This document shows, in pieces, positions 1 to 13,069 of a DNA stretch of 64,000 nucleotides. The DNA lies in the NCBI GenBank assembly GCA_964023205.1, contig OZ026834.1:34448756-34512755 (forward strand). The letters are read 5' to 3'. The DNA is from Lutraria lutraria. Its lineage: Eukaryota; Mollusca; Bivalvia; Venerida; Mactridae. The translations under genes were made by a program, and so were the position numbers. The notes below the pieces were generated by a model. It was not told the DNA's origin, made no database searches, and saw only the letters and a list, made by a program, of their open reading frames with translations. Position 1 is the first letter of the stretch. Each line of letters begins with the position of its first letter.

Positions 1-2482
1 GTTTTCCATATATAAATGTATACGGCGAGTTCGAGTCTATGAGAGTCCGCAATTAATATGTAAAACTGATAAACATATCGAAAATTATATACTTACTCAT
101 TTTTCTTTTGAATTGACTTGTTAATTGATATTAATAATATATAGGAATAAATCTATCTATTCTAATCAAATATTGCAAATATGTACTGTTAACCTGTCAA
201 TGTATAATGGATCGATGAACTTCCGCCGGAAATCACGTGACTATCAATGGGTGTAAACGGAGAGACGTCAGCACAAATCGTTATATTTGTCTTGAGCACA
301 GAAAAATGTGCCAAGGCTTCTACAAACACAAATATGTCTTCATGAAAAATGTTTTCAAAAGTAGCAAAATTAATCATATTTAGGATTACTTGACCAAAGT
401 AAATATTTGTGATGAGGTAGGTCATCCGGAAATATCTTATCTTCCCTTTTTTCAAATGTAACTGTTAATTATTCTGGTTAGGTGAACCGACCGCTCTATA
501 TAACTGAATATACAGTTTTGTACAAGTTTGTTAAACGACTTTAACACCACTGAAACAAGCTTTATATATTATTCTGATTCTGAAGTCAATCATTGAAACT
601 GTGAAAAATAAAAACGTTCAAAATATGACAATTTAGGCCGAATATAGGAATTCTACTAACTCACGCGCTTTACAAAATGTACTTCATGACATAAAAGTAG
701 AAAATACATGTTGTATTATCCTTGTAATGTAGAGTTTCATTAATACGAGGAACATAGCACATTCATCCAGCATGCTGGTACATTTATTTTATTAACGTTA
801 GCTTTTACCGCTGAATGTTCTAATTCACGAGCCATTGTTCTTATAATGTCTACTGCTGCACGTAATAATCACACTAAATCGACGGAATAATTGGTTTAAA
901 GACAAAATATTTCGCGAGATAACAAAAATAGATCTTATAGATGTGAATAATTCACCGCTAATAGTGGATGCAATCTATATGCAGAATCAATGAATATAAG
1001 GTAAAACCTCTTTCTGAGAACTGCAGAGAAATATAAAATACCAACTCTTTATACAGACATTGGCCATCATCCTAAAAAAATATTTCGTTTGGGTGTTACG
1101 CTACCTAATTACCCAAAATGGTCCTACCCGACTTTTTGGGGCACCTTGGTAAAAATGTTATTTTCAATAAATAAATATCATTTGTCAAGTAAATTGAAAT
1201 ATATTTTCCTACCTACCTACCCACTATAACATTTAAAAGGGTGGTCTTATTGTCGGGTCTTTTTTTTAAAAATATGGCTTTATATCTACTCGTATACTTG
1301 CAAGAAAGCTATCAATTATGTCAACATGCTAATCAGACGATGTTCAATATTATAATTATATATCTTGATTGCTGCTTCGTTACTAATACTGTTATACTGT
1401 TATTTTTGCGTTTTGTCAGATCGTCACCTTGGTATTGAGAGGACCTGTCTTGCTCTTTCATACTTGCCAGGTGGGCCTTTGTGATGCTAAGGTGACGAAA
1501 TGGTGTTTAGTCCAGTTTATATTATTTATCATATAATGACATGTTCTGTGTTTACCTAGGCCATATTTCTTTTTTGTTTTGTAAATGGCCAAAGGTATAC
1601 TATATATGCCGACTAGCTATGAATAAATGGTAAATGGTAATATTAAAACATCTTTTGTCCGAAAGGCTGTCTTTATATCGAAGTTTTACTGATATTGAAA
1701 ATTTTGTCGATTTAAAAGTTACATAATTTTTATACATGTAGCTTAGAATGAATCTTACTAGGTACAGTACAGTCAATTCTTGTTCTAGAATGACAAATAG
1801 CTTAAACCTAAATCGTACAGTATGTATACTTGTTATATGAGTAAAATAACATACATACCTGTCGAATCCGTGACAAAAACCTAGAATAGATATAACACAA
1901 CAGACATTTAAGATATTTGTACTGTCTGTGGATTTTTATGGAAATGCTTAGCTTCGGGTGATTTTTTTTACATAAAACGTTAGTTTTCTTAAAGCATTGC
2001 TTACCATTAAAGGAAAAAGCAAGCATCGATTACAATAAAACTTTTGACAAATTGGATAAGTTGTCGCGTATACAAAACATTCTCTTCAGGAACCGTTGTC
2101 AGGAAACGCATTTATCTAGAACGAGCATTATACTCGGAACTGGTAATGATTTCTGACATAGGAAGCAGTAAAGATATGCGCGGTATATGTGAAGATATTC
2201 AAATTAAAACTTCAGATTTTTTTATCACATACTGGTGGTTTGATTACGGCCAATAACCACCAAAAAATTGAATTTTACTTGAAAAGATTACATGTGGTAT
2301 GTATAATTTGGGTGAGTTTTTCGAACAGAAATCGACATTTTCTATTCTTAAAGGCCCATAAGCTTATAAATGTATTGGTCGCAATAGTCTCTGTTTGTTC
2401 TATAACAGAGGAATCCGGTGTTTTCCTCCCATGCATACTTTATAGCAAGAAAAAATGTTACCGAAACCACTATCGTATGTTT
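1..2482. other. AT-rich non-coding stretch
   Basis: I see no gene here. Open frames are short, low in complexity and without family resemblance, and no tRNA, rRNA or tandem array is visible. It may be intergenic or intronic. Confidence 0.6.
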
Positions 2483-2722
2483 TTCAATATCATTGAAATA
2501 AATACTATTTATAGAACACCTGGGTTTTCCCGCAGTCATGCTATGCACACGTAGTAAAGTGACGTCACGCGCCCTACATATTTCAAGTTTACAAAAGCAA
2601 AAATCACAGTGAAATGAGTGTTTTCAGACGAAAAGGGGCTTGTTTCGTCGGTAATAATTATCTTGGGATGATGTCAGCAATTAAATGTTTTTGCATATAT
2701 ATTAAGCTAATGGGGCTTTAAA
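2483..2722 (-). repeat. Interspersed repeat, family A (full copy)
   Basis: Read on the - strand, this roughly 240-bp segment matches 34661-34913 on the + strand closely and 25078-25225 over its first part. It contains a TGACGTCAC-type palindromic motif. It has no coding capacity, so it is a short non-autonomous repeat. The 34.6-kb copy is the one at which the 10-kb duplication broke. Confidence 0.75.
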
Positions 2723-3117
2723 CATTGAACTGAAATTCGAAATGTTTTGAAAACATTTTTTAATAAATTTTAAGTATTGATCTGTAATTCTTTTAAGTAG
2801 ATCTAATGTCGATGATTTGCTTTGTTAGGAAGAAAAGCTTCTCGAATAAAATCGAATAGAAAATCATAAATGTCATGGAATGGCTTAAAACGTTCCGATG
2901 CCTATAAGACTGATGTAAACATATTTCTTATTGTTCTTGAATTTCCATAGATACTTCGAATGATGTTGTTTTATTCTAATTCTGTTAGTACTAAATTTCG
3001 TGGATTTGTTTTAATCGATAATTTTATATGTACGTAAATTCTGGAACTTTTTCCCAATTTCGTATGTTTTTAATAGTTTTTTTTTAAAGGTAATAGGTAA
3101 TCTGTAGCTTAAAAGGT

Positions 3118-3264
3118 CTAATGCTCCACTACTTGAACTAAGCGAACAGGGGCAACCCATGGGGTCAAACGGATAGATGAATTCGATGATTATACATACA
3201 ACAATTCAAATTCTTTTTAAGTAATCTTAGGAAATAATCCATTTTCTTGAAGTAGCGCTTTCAA
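3118..3264. repeat. 147-bp direct repeat, copy 1
   Basis: This segment appears identical over 147 bases to 4639-4785 in the same orientation. The flanking sequences differ on both sides, so the repeat unit is sharply bounded. Confidence 0.8.
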
Positions 3265-4538
3265 TGCCTAGGGATCTACATTATATAATAACTTGACATA
3301 CATTTTATATACGTGTTAATACATAACACACGATACAAAAATTACTATGATTTAACACTGAACTAGTATCTTTATACTGTGTATAATGCCTTTAAATTTT
3401 GACAATATGTATATACATTTATGACATATAAACGTTTGTACAAGAACAAAATATAATTGTAAAATAGAAATGTAAGTACGTGAGTACACGGTACGACATG
3501 TATAAAATATAGATGGCTTAATTGTGTTCCGGGTGGTCATGTTATTTTCAATCAGTAAACTAATGCAATGAACAACGTTTTATAGAATAAACAGTCATGT
3601 ACTTATTATTTGATGGATGAAACTAAAGTAGAAACATAAAAATGGTTGAAAAAGAGGGAAAACAAAAATACGCACACATATTGATAAGTGAGTGGAGAAA
3701 ATTTAGTTAAAGTGGTATAAACTATCTCTTCTTTCAAAACTTTCAGTACGTAAGTGGATAATATTTTAACAGAATTTTTATTCAATGAACAGATCAATTT
3801 AATACATTTTGGGATGCTTGGTTTATGTGTAGATATAGGCATCTACGTATAGATGTGATGTATTCGTAATGTTATAAACATCTGAATAAGAAGGTACATG
3901 TACTTGAAATTGTAGATGAACTCATCTTTGAAATCCGCGAAATTAAATGAACCATTAAATTTCGTGATACTACGGTAAGTATGTTAGTTATACTCGCGCA
4001 TGAAACACAAACTTGTATAGATCTATTGCATGATTATAGTTAACCTCCATTCCGGTCATGATAATTAATTCTCAAATAATCAATCTGAAAATCAATATTT
4101 CAAGACATATTTTTTCTCCAACCTTTGAAAAATATCATTGTGCCATTTATAATGTTATTGACGTAAATGTTATTCGTGGTGTTATTTATAGTATTATATA
4201 ATTAAATAGTATTAATTTCAAACCAAATGAAAAAGATATCCGTATTTAACTATTAAGCAATTAATTTAATAATAATAATAATGATAATTTAAATTTAACT
4301 TTAATATTTTAACAGTCAAATTAACTTAAAATTTTGATTTATTAGCCTGTCATACTTTGTATTATAATAAATTATTATTAGATTTGTTTTATGTTTGTTT
4401 TAAGCCGGTTTTCGATCTTTTCTTATAGCTTATTAGTGATATCAGCATGCTGTAAATCTAGCGAGTTTTCCTGGATTCTATACCAGTGCTTTATTTGTTC
4501 TCTGTGTGTAACTGGCATCAACTGTAGTGCCAACGCTG
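3265..4538. other. Non-coding spacer between the 147-bp repeats
   Basis: Very AT-rich, including A/T-only runs around 4200-4380. No reading frame, primer-binding site or polypurine tract could be recognised that would make the flanking repeats LTRs of a retroelement. Confidence 0.5.
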
Positions 4539-4785
4539 AAAGAGGAATGACCCAAGACACAATGTATTTCCATTAACCGTCTCAGAGAATTCATACGCCG
4601 AGTCTGGGTTCGAACTCAATAACTCGCGGTACACAGGCCTAATGCTCCACTACTTGAACTAAGCGAACAGGGGCAACCCATGGGGTCAAACGGATAGATG
4701 AATTCGATGATTATACATACAACAATTCAAATTCTTTTTAAGTAATCTTAGGAAATAATCCATTTTCTTGAAGTAGCGCTTTCAA
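4539..4785 (-). repeat. tRNA-like SINE containing 147-bp repeat copy 2 (4639-4785)
   Basis: On the - strand the segment contains an A-box-like TAGTGGAGCATTAGG followed by a B-box-like GAGTTCGAACCC about 35 bases later, the internal pol III promoter layout of tRNA-derived SINEs. The part from 4639 to 4785 is the same 147 bp found at 3118-3264; copy 1 lacks the B-box part. It does not fold into a full tRNA, so it is not a tRNA gene. Confidence 0.55.
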
Positions 4786-5320
4786 GTATAAAATGTGAAC
4801 ATAATTCTTCAGTTTTTTTTTCAATTAAGGAAGGTTTTAAAAACATAACTTACGCTAAGGATGAAACACGCTAATTTAACATCCATTTCTAAACTAATGC
4901 TCATACAAAAATGTGTAGCTTAAAAGCGTTTCAAATGACAAGGATACGAATCGAATCCATTGCAAAAAAAACACGTCTTCCGACCAGAGATTTCTTGATT
5001 GGAATGCATAGTGTGTATAAAAGCGCTTGTTCGAGGTCCATGGCAGATGGAATACTTTAAGAAGCAATTTATCAAAAAGAGGAAAAAACTGACATGAATT
5101 GAGACACATCGAATGTTTCCCGGTAACTATCTGCAAAATGCGGACATGTTATCTCTTTCGAAACAAAACAACGTCATGTTCAGTCCAAATCATTGTAAAC
5201 GCGAACACAATAACAACAAATATATCGCCATACATCAAACTATCTATAGCGACAATCTTCAAGTCAAAACCACACAATCATAGCGATCAGGGAACTTTTA
5301 TTTTTGGACTGGATTTCAAT
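4786..5320. other. Non-coding, nothing recognised
   Basis: Short frames on both strands overlap here but show no domain, splice signals or signal peptide. No repeat shared with the rest of the window was seen. Confidence 0.45.
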
Positions 5321-5620
5321 ACAGTCAAACATGTGAATAAAGGTCACACATTATGACCATTATTGACAGGTGACCTTTATTCCGAGATCAATTTGTAAGA
5401 ATGACCTTTATTAGGGTGGCTTTTATGTACGATGAAGCGTGGTTTTCGTTCACTGTGGCTTTTATTCAAAGACGGCTATCCACTCAGATTTGAATACGTA
5501 TATCAATAATTTAACAAGTAAACCTGACCACACCAATTTATTCCTGGTGGCTTTTAATCACAGGTAGCCAGTTATTATGGCATACCGAGGTGATCTTAAT
5601 ATCGAGGAGTTACTGTACTG
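5321..5620. repeat. Degenerate MITE(s) of the TACAGTCAAACC family
   Basis: Starts ACAGTCAAACATGTG and carries the characteristic 'tttattgacaggtgaccttta' style body twice. It looks like two overlapping or nested degenerate copies; the right boundary is uncertain. Confidence 0.5.
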
Positions 5621-6059
5621 ACTAATGTACGCATACTGAACACGTGCGGTCCTTGAATGAACGTGTTAGCTCCAGTTGCACTTTTTGATACAATGTGCAC
5701 ACTCGGGAAACATCCACTTTGCAGCATGAATTTATAGAAACTGATTAAACTGATAAAATATCTGTAAGCGTGTTTTATATGCATATTATGTTGCATACTC
5801 TGTACATTAAAGTGCACCGTTTACTGTAGTCAAGTATACAATTTATACTCGTATGTTTGTTAAGATAAATTAATTAAAAAGCAATGGTATTCTTCGAAGT
5901 CTTGTGTGCGAAATTTATTGATTAATAATAATTATTGAGCGTTATGGTAGCTTAACACACTGTGAAGTTCTTTTCACTATATTTTATGCAAAAACATTAT
6001 TGTTTTACAAGTCCAAATTTTGCATTTTATGAATGTACAATAAAACATGACTAAGCGAT

Positions 6060-6355
6060 CACATCCTTATTACATTGTAAAACTGGAAGGTCACGGGTTC
6101 GAATATCGCGGCTATGTCTCCCGATATTTCAGGAACGTCTTTTCGATGTCCCCACCCAACTGCGCAGCACAGTACGGTGTCTAGAAAATCACAGAAAAAA
6201 TAGTCTGTCGTGTATCGATGCTTTACGTATGGCATGATGAAGAACCGGCAGGAGGAACTATTTTTTTTAAAAAAGAGTAGGGATATACATGCCCGGTCTC
6301 TATTGTATCTTATCACCCCTCTGACAGGGGCGGCTCTGAAATGAACATAAAAAAC
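6060..6355 (+). repeat. SINE-like repeat, family B
   Basis: Contains a B-box-like ACGGGTTCGAATA near 6096 and a body (clusters around CAGCACAG, AAATCACAG and CGTGTATCG) that recurs at 21045-21320 and 30972-31250. The A-box half is weak. Interpreted as a degenerate tRNA-derived SINE. Confidence 0.55.
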
Positions 6356-6697
6356 AACATACAAACAAACACAATAAAACAGTTTGTTTGTACGGCTAAC
6401 AGTCTTTACTAGTATACCATGGTATAGTAATAACTGATTTCAATACATTTTGAAATTTATAGCTCCAATTTATATTCCAAGCACACTCCGCACTATTTCC
6501 AATAAAGGCATGCAGAAAATCATCAGCGTATATTTTGTACTTTATTCTACGATAAATCATAACCGATCTATATTGAATGCCCAATGACGTCATGAACTGC
6601 ATTTTCTTATACAAGAGGATAAAATCGAAGAGCCGACAGATGATGTACTTCGTGGCGTTTCCGGGTAAAATAAGTATATAATTTTGATTACTTTTTA

Positions 6698-6900
6698 TGC
6701 CCCCGTATCGATAGATCGGAGGCATACTGTTTTTGGCCTGTTTGTCTGTCTGACTGTTTGTACCAAACTTTAACTTTGCCTGTAAAATCAAAACGCGTCA
6801 CAATCATCAAACTTTATATGTTGGTTCCTCATGACAACATGTGTTCTTTAAGGTCAGTAGGTCAAAGGTCAAGGTCCCCTGGACGGGCACTGTGTTTTAA
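6698..6900. repeat. Mollusc-type interspersed repeat (TGCCCCCGTAT head)
   Basis: Begins TGCCCCCGTAT and continues through a TGTCTGTCTGACTG-like stretch and repeated AAGGTCA words. This style of repeat is, to my knowledge, common in mollusc genomes. A likely tail of the same kind (GGACGAACGGACGG, GAGGGCATAAAA) is seen at 36630-36692. Confidence 0.5.
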
Positions 6901-7944
6901 TTTTTAAAAAACCCATCTTTTTGAGCTTAGAATCGAAATAATAAATTTGATACCATGTTCTATCAGTTTATAAAATCACAGGCTACCGTGAAATACATGC
7001 CAGAATTTGGCTGCGCAAGAATTATATCACTCGTAATGAACGGAACGTATCTATTATTTGCTAATTACAATTATGAAACGACAGATCATACATTCCGCAC
7101 GTGTCTAGTATTAATTTTGTGACATAAACTCATTGCTCTGTCGGGTCAGGGAAAATATGATATATTTTACGTATACGCAAAGACAGGTAAACATTTAATT
7201 GCGATCAATGGCTTTCTGTTACAACATTCCAGGAATTTGTATTTTCTTTCCTCCACGACAGACATAATGAAGGGTAATGATTATACCGACAGATATTCGT
7301 GTAAGCTGAGGATAAACAGTCACGGTAATTTTTGTCAATTTGTTTTCGATGAGAAATCAAATTATAGCTGAAATCAGGGAGAAATTAGACTCATCATGTT
7401 CTGCCAAAAAACAACCAACGCATAATGAGCTGTCGTGATCTGAACAATGAGTTTCTGTTAAAACACAGTCGACAAAAGCCGCAAACAAATCGGTTCCAAG
7501 CTCTTTTATCACGTGACCCTCCATGAACTCTAACTGAATTAAGACTGGACATTGATTTTTCTTGTAGTGAGTAATGTGAGCGATAAAGTACGGGTTGACG
7601 AAATTACTGAGATTTTCTATAAAATTTGTTCCTTTTTCGCTAGACTAGAAGTCATTAATATTCTCTGAATAGAGACTTTGCCGCGACCGATAGTTTATAA
7701 GGCTCAGTCGTACGACACCCCAATCGGTACATCGAGAAACAAAACGCGATACTATAGTAACAAAGTCATTGTTCTATGGACTCTTTAAGAAAAAGTCGAC
7801 AGCAAATTTAATGACACTAAGCAGTTTTGTCTAAGTGTGTTAAGCGGTGACTCGTAATAGGAAAACGCGCACTCACAAATTATTAAGCTTTTCTCAGAGA
7901 AACTATCTTACTGTTATAAAGAAAATATTTTAGAGAACTTGAGT
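6901..7944. promoter_or_regulatory. Upstream region of the Cys-rich exon at 7945
   Basis: No coding sequence seen. Two TATA-like words precede the exon: TTTATAAGG near 7692 and TTATAAAG near 7914. The second is only about 30 bases before the ATG, which would leave almost no 5' leader, so the first or an unrecognised initiator is at least as likely. The promoter is therefore not assigned to one site. Confidence 0.25.
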
Positions 7945-8182
7945 ATGAAGATGTATTTACGATATAGGTTCAATCTTTGGTTTGTTTGTTTTCTTGCTAT
8001 GGGTATGTTTGAAACATTCTGTGTGATTATTGGGTGTGATACGTGGCAGCGATGCACGGGACCCATAGAAAAGTCACCCTCGGGATGTTGTAAACATTTA
8101 GGGGGTGAACTCTGCGGCGATGATATTCAGGAATTCTGTGACGTGGAGTTAGGATATTCTTGTGTTAAAGGCTCTTGTCATG
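7945..8182 (+). CDS. First exon of a secreted eight-cysteine protein (partial gene)
   Basis: The frame encodes an N-terminal basic stretch and a hydrophobic segment (roughly residues 7-28) that looks like a signal peptide. It is followed by eight cysteines in the order C-x5-C-x10-CC-x6-C-x7-C-x7-C-x4-C, and the exon ends at a strong donor (ATG|GTAAGA at 8182/8183) in phase 1. The open frame extends upstream only by a TTG, so the ATG at 7945 is chosen. The same plan, donor phase and motifs (GCC, CD-x-E-x-GY-x-C) recur at 51866-52073, which supports both as real coding exons. The GCC...G-x2-C...C...GY-x-C order faintly recalls IGF-binding-protein or other small Cys-rich extracellular modules, but I do not recognise the family. 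Later exons were not located; with bivalve-sized introns they could lie anywhere downstream. Confidence 0.65.
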
Positions 8183-10403
8183 GTAAGAATTTACTCTAGA
8201 TACCATTTCTACTAATTATATATAATGTAATTATGTCGCTCGACATTCCACCAGAATTCGTTCTTTTTGTGCGAGCGCTGTGAAGTGTAGATGAGTGTTT
8301 ATATTTGATACATCTATTTTCTGTGTAAATATTTGTTTAAATCGAATTATATCCATTTATTAAGAAGAGTACTGCTCAGATCAATATACATGTACATACA
8401 TGCTTTATTATTTGTTTCAACGTTTACTCGATCGGTAATCTTTTAGCGATTCAAGCTTAACTTATATAAAGTAGGTTATTTATCATAATAATATATAAAT
8501 AATAATTCAACCCAGGTAAACATGGCTGGGGTCCTCCACCGCAAAAGTCACCCAATAACCATTACCGTTGGTGCGACGTTGAACCTCAGAGAAAAAGAAA
8601 AGCATAAAATTGATAGACACGTTATCAACAATGTAAATATAAATTGTTACAAGGCGGGCTTTTGTTATGAAATAATTTTCATGAGTCTTCCGCCGATACA
8701 ATCTGAAGTTCACCGAATTCTTGAAATGTTGAAAAAAAGTTTTTGTTTTCTAAATTGATTAGTGTTCTTTGTTACCCCACAGCACAACAAGTATACATGT
8801 TTATATAATTCAAATAACAGAATGTATATCCATTGATTTAAACTGTTGAACCACAGTTTTTGACTCATGTATACTGTGATAAGTGTGTTAAGATACTCTT
8901 ATTTCAGATTTATTTCACGGAAGAAACTTCCAGATTTTCATGAAAAACAAAGACATATTCACAAAAATTTAGTAACTTTTAGATTTTCCGGCATGAAATG
9001 GAACCTTAACCCTTAATTCACTTATTAAGTAGACGATAAAATATTTTCATGAAAGTAAATATTTTTCTTCACAAAAACTTTGAAAGCGCTAGCGAAAATA
9101 AACTGTGTGTATGCAGAAATATGCCATGTGAATAGAACAATTTTTCAGCTTTAGATTAGTTGTAACGTACTATTCGAGTTACTTCCCTTGTTTGTTTGAC
9201 TAAATTGTAAACAAAGAAGCAATGATAACCCTGAATAAAAATAAAAGCAGTTAGACCGTTTACATGTATTAAAAACTTACATAATTCTGCAAAATAGAGT
9301 CTGCGATGAAAAAAAAAGTTTTAGTGTAAAACAGTTATAAAAGCTGCAGATCAGTATTGCTGTAACCTACCACAATTATTAATGTTGACAGTAAATATGA
9401 TATACAAGCATCTACAAATTCTCTGTAATTTAAGCAAACCTTTTAATGCCTCCCAAATTTATTGAAAAAAAACTTTACTCCACGTGGATACATGGTACAG
9501 AGCAGTATTGCTGAAATCTGTCCATGTTTCCATTAATGTCGACTACATATATATGATATACAAGCATCTACAGATGCTCTGTAATTTACGGAAACCTTTT
9601 AATGTCTCCCAAACGTTTTTAAAAATCCTTCCTCTGCATGGCGGATAAATGCGCAACAGACTTGTATTTCTAATTCTCTAGCCTTTGATTAGTGTCGAAT
9701 GTTATACAAACAGCTATCTTAAGATTTTCTGTAATCGAAGGAAACCTTTCTAATGTCTCTAAAACCATTTCGCGGTTGTACGAGGAAATATCCAGATGTG
9801 AAAGTTAAAGAAGCATGAATAAATTCAATTTACCAACAAATGGGATTGATTTTCACACCGACCACTGTCTGTAAAAGGGATAAATGTACCATCATGCGCC
9901 ATACATCTCGCATCGAAAAACACATTTTCTCTCTAAAAGATTACTGATATTTATCAATCAAATGCTGGTTCGATTATAAACTCTTTCTGCTGCTGTTACC
10001 CAAATCACATTATGTCTTAAATGGTTTACGATAAAAACTCACAAAGTATATAAATAATTGTAAAAAGGCATCGTTTCTATAATCAGGGAAACCATCCCAA
10101 GTTCCGCTACTCTTCTATCGGGGTGATCGGTGATCAAATGGTATTTCCGAAGTGAAATGTGTCAAGTCCCATCAGAGTTTGTTTAGTGGCAATTTGTTGC
10201 CTTATAAAAGCTAAAATCAAGCCACACTTTGTCATGTGATATTTTATTGTGTAAATGTCACGTGATAATATGAAAAAAATCTAATTGGTTTGCTAATGAA
10301 TTGTTTTTCAAACAGGCACGCGAGAAAAACCAGGCTTCAGATTTGTAGTACAGTGTCTTTGAAAGTCTGGCGAGTTTACGATTAATTCTGATTTATAAAT
10401 GTA
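8183..10403. other. Probable intron or intergenic DNA
   Basis: AT-rich with no convincing exon. A pyrimidine tract plus AG near 8907 could be an acceptor, but the sequence after it shows no cysteine pattern and stops after about 20 codons. Two loosely similar blocks around 9350-9470 and 9500-9620 (both containing a 'tatgatatacaagcatctaca' phrase and a 'ccttttaatg(c/t)ctccca' phrase) suggest an old local duplication. Confidence 0.45.
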
Positions 10404-10577
10404 TACAGTCAAACCTGTGTTAGCGGCCACCATCCTGTGAATAAAGTTTTCTTTTCTTTTAAAAACCGTCATTGTTTTTTTTTTAGAATGAAATGACATC
10501 CGATTAAGGACGACCTGTCGATAAAGACCATATTTTGTCTTTCCCAAAAGTGTCCTTTGTTCACAGGTTTGACTGTA
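10404..10577. mobile_element. MITE, TACAGTCAAACCTGTG family, complete
   Basis: Perfect terminal inverted repeats: TACAGTCAAACCTGTG at the left and its complement at the right end, 174 bp in total, flanked by TA on each side. The size, lack of coding capacity and TA target are typical of non-autonomous Tc1/mariner-like elements. This is the best-preserved copy of the family and serves as its reference. Confidence 0.85.
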
Positions 10578-10719
10578 TAATAAATTCAATCAAGCCGAAA
10601 TTTATACAAATTCCAGGACTATATACATGTATCAGACAGTTTGATATACCAAAATGATCCTGTTTCATATTGTACAGTCCGTTCCTCTCTTTATACGTCG
10701 ACAGTTGACCACGCTGACT

Positions 10720-10956
10720 TTAAGGTAGTATGCGACCTTTCCCCGACGTTCTAAACCAATTTTGCATGTAAAACGTCGATTTTACACCTCTGACATTAAA
10801 CGTGGTGTTGCTAGGAAACAGGTCGGAAAACAGAAAAAATAAAACGAACAAAAATCGGAGAACATGCTATATTACCATTGTGCAACATTTCAGAACAATC
10901 GGAGAAAAGTCGATTTTTGACCCATGACGTCGGGGAAAGGTCGCATACTACCTTAA
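10720..10956. mobile_element. MITE with TTAA target duplication
   Basis: TTAA at 10720-10723 and 10953-10956 flanks a 229-bp element whose first 26 bases (GGTAGTATGCGACCTTTCCC...) are exactly complementary to its last 26. TTAA target duplication is the hallmark of piggyBac-type transposition. No transposase frame is inside, so it is non-autonomous. Confidence 0.8.
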
Positions 10957-10973
10957 GCTGTATTAGTTTAATA

Positions 10974-11161
10974 TACGGTCAACACTGTAGACAAGGGCCA
11001 TCCTTGAAAAAGAAAACATATCGCCTTAATTGACAGAATGGCCTTCATTTGGAGGTCAGGTTGTTTACTATCTATAATCAATGCCGGGTTTTCAAAGAAT
11101 GGTATTTATTCAAAGTATGGCCTTTATACTTGGATGTGGCTGCAAATACAGGTTTCACTGT
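10974..11161. mobile_element. Degenerate MITE of the TACAGTCAAACC family
   Basis: Begins TACGGTCAACACTGTAG and ends ACAGGTTTCACTGT, with the body words of the family (ggccatcc, tggcctt). It lies 17 bases from the TTAA MITE. Confidence 0.6.
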
Positions 11162-13069
11162 GAGCGCTTTTTTCTGTGTTTTGGTGCATTGGTGTATTGT
11201 TGTATGAGTTTGATTTCATACGCTTCTTGCATTAGTGTTTATTATTGAATCCATGATTTTGTTGGCTTTACCGTGAATTATTCATTAAGAAGCGATATGA
11301 AAATGTCTGATTTTTTTTATACATTTCTGGTGATAGCACTAAAAGCGATCATATGTACAGTATACCAATCGTAAAACCTAAGTATTCACTCTGCAACACA
11401 TTGCTGATACAGCAATGATCATGACAAATTGTATATACCAATAAACATGTTCCCCTGACATAACGTAGGAAGGTGTCAAATTCTTAATGAGACAGACATT
11501 GTTTATAAAAAATAACTTCACACCGTAGGGAAATTTAACAGACTGTAATAACGGGTTATCATTCTTAAAATACAGTACAAAACATTCCCTCATTTCCAAA
11601 CAAACTACTAAATTCACTGACCTCCTAACACGTTTCTCACCAAACCAACATACGAGTACAATTAAAGAACATCGCATAGAAAAACAACAAACACCGATAC
11701 CTTTCACAGCAACATTCATCGACCAACTCAGCTAACGGCAAAACTCACAATGTACCAAAATACAAAGAAAAAAAACAACATAACACTAAAACATTACCAA
11801 ACATTCACTGCGGTTAGGTCCAGTCTTCACGAGATGACAAGCCAAGTTCACTAAAACACTCACATGAGATTAAAAAAAACAATAACAACAGATTATACAT
11901 TAAAACTCATAGAAACGAAAGGACATGTAAATTTTGTAATTTTCTTGAAGATGAATTTCACTTTGTTTGAAATTGTCAATTTTAACATGCATGGCTCGGT
12001 TCAGCCTTCTCCAGCTAACAAGCACACATTTCACTACAACACAAACTTGAGATAACAAAATAACAACAACAACAGCATGCACTAAAACCAGCATACACGG
12101 GTCGGCCCGGATTTCTATTACCGGAACATTCAACACACGAAACGAAATACAAAAAAAAACCCGTCAGACAAAACTAACCATGTATGGTCCATGTCCACAT
12201 TTAACGACGAACGACTTGTAAGCGGTAGTTCAGCATTTCAGACGTGTTGCTTTTCTTTAGTATTTCGTTCTTGCCATTTACGTAAGCTCTATCCGATGTA
12301 AGCTCTATTTGGTACAACGATACCATCCAATATATCACATAAATTATCAACAAAAGCAATACATTGTACTTAGAAAACGATAATCATTTCACGTTTAAAT
12401 TCATATTTTATCAATTCTTTTTTGTTATGTGATTTAGTTCAACGTATTAAAGCGCTATCTGGCGTAAGCTCTATCCAGCACACCTCGGCTTATCATCTCT
12501 TTGACTGTCAGATATGTAAGCGATGGCTTTGATATGGGTCTCTGACTTTAAGAAATATTTTTAAAAAAAACATGCTATGCCTTTTGTGTGCTATCTAAAA
12601 TGAAAACACATGTAGTTTTACTGAATACGAGAATCATCAGCTTTAATCGCATCTGAAGGCTCATTTGGCATCGACTAAACCCCCGTTGACAAAATTGTTA
12701 TTTCTCATTAAAACCGTATTCATTTAACACACTTTCGTGCCTTGGAAGCTATTAAGAGTTGTTGTCAATTACTTAAATATCAATCATACAATTTGGATTA
12801 GAAACATTTCTCTAGACTCTTTCTCTTGATTAATATCCGTAGGGTAAAAGAAAACTTTCAAATTATAACCTAGTTTATCTCAACTTGTTCAATTTGGCAC
12901 TCAATTGAATCCTGGACATGTATGAAAACATACAAGATAAATGTATGTAATCTGTTAGCTTGAATGGATTGAGAAACGAAGCAGATGGCGGTAATGATTT
13001 AGTCTTAAAAAGATAAAATATCATGTGTGATATAACAAGAAATGAAGTTGTGTGTAAAGCTATGTCTGA
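11162..13069. other. Non-coding region
   Basis: No gene recognised. From about 11750 to 12160 the + strand is unusually rich in A and C (many 'aacaa' and 'acaac' words), a compositional patch without clear period. The 113-codon - strand frame at 11378-11719 has no recognisable features and is judged spurious. Confidence 0.45.

Noticed and set aside
3118..4785. LTR retrotransposon in miniature bounded by the 147-bp repeats
   Set aside because: Repeats do not begin TG and end CA, and no primer-binding site or polypurine tract was seen; one copy is part of a SINE.
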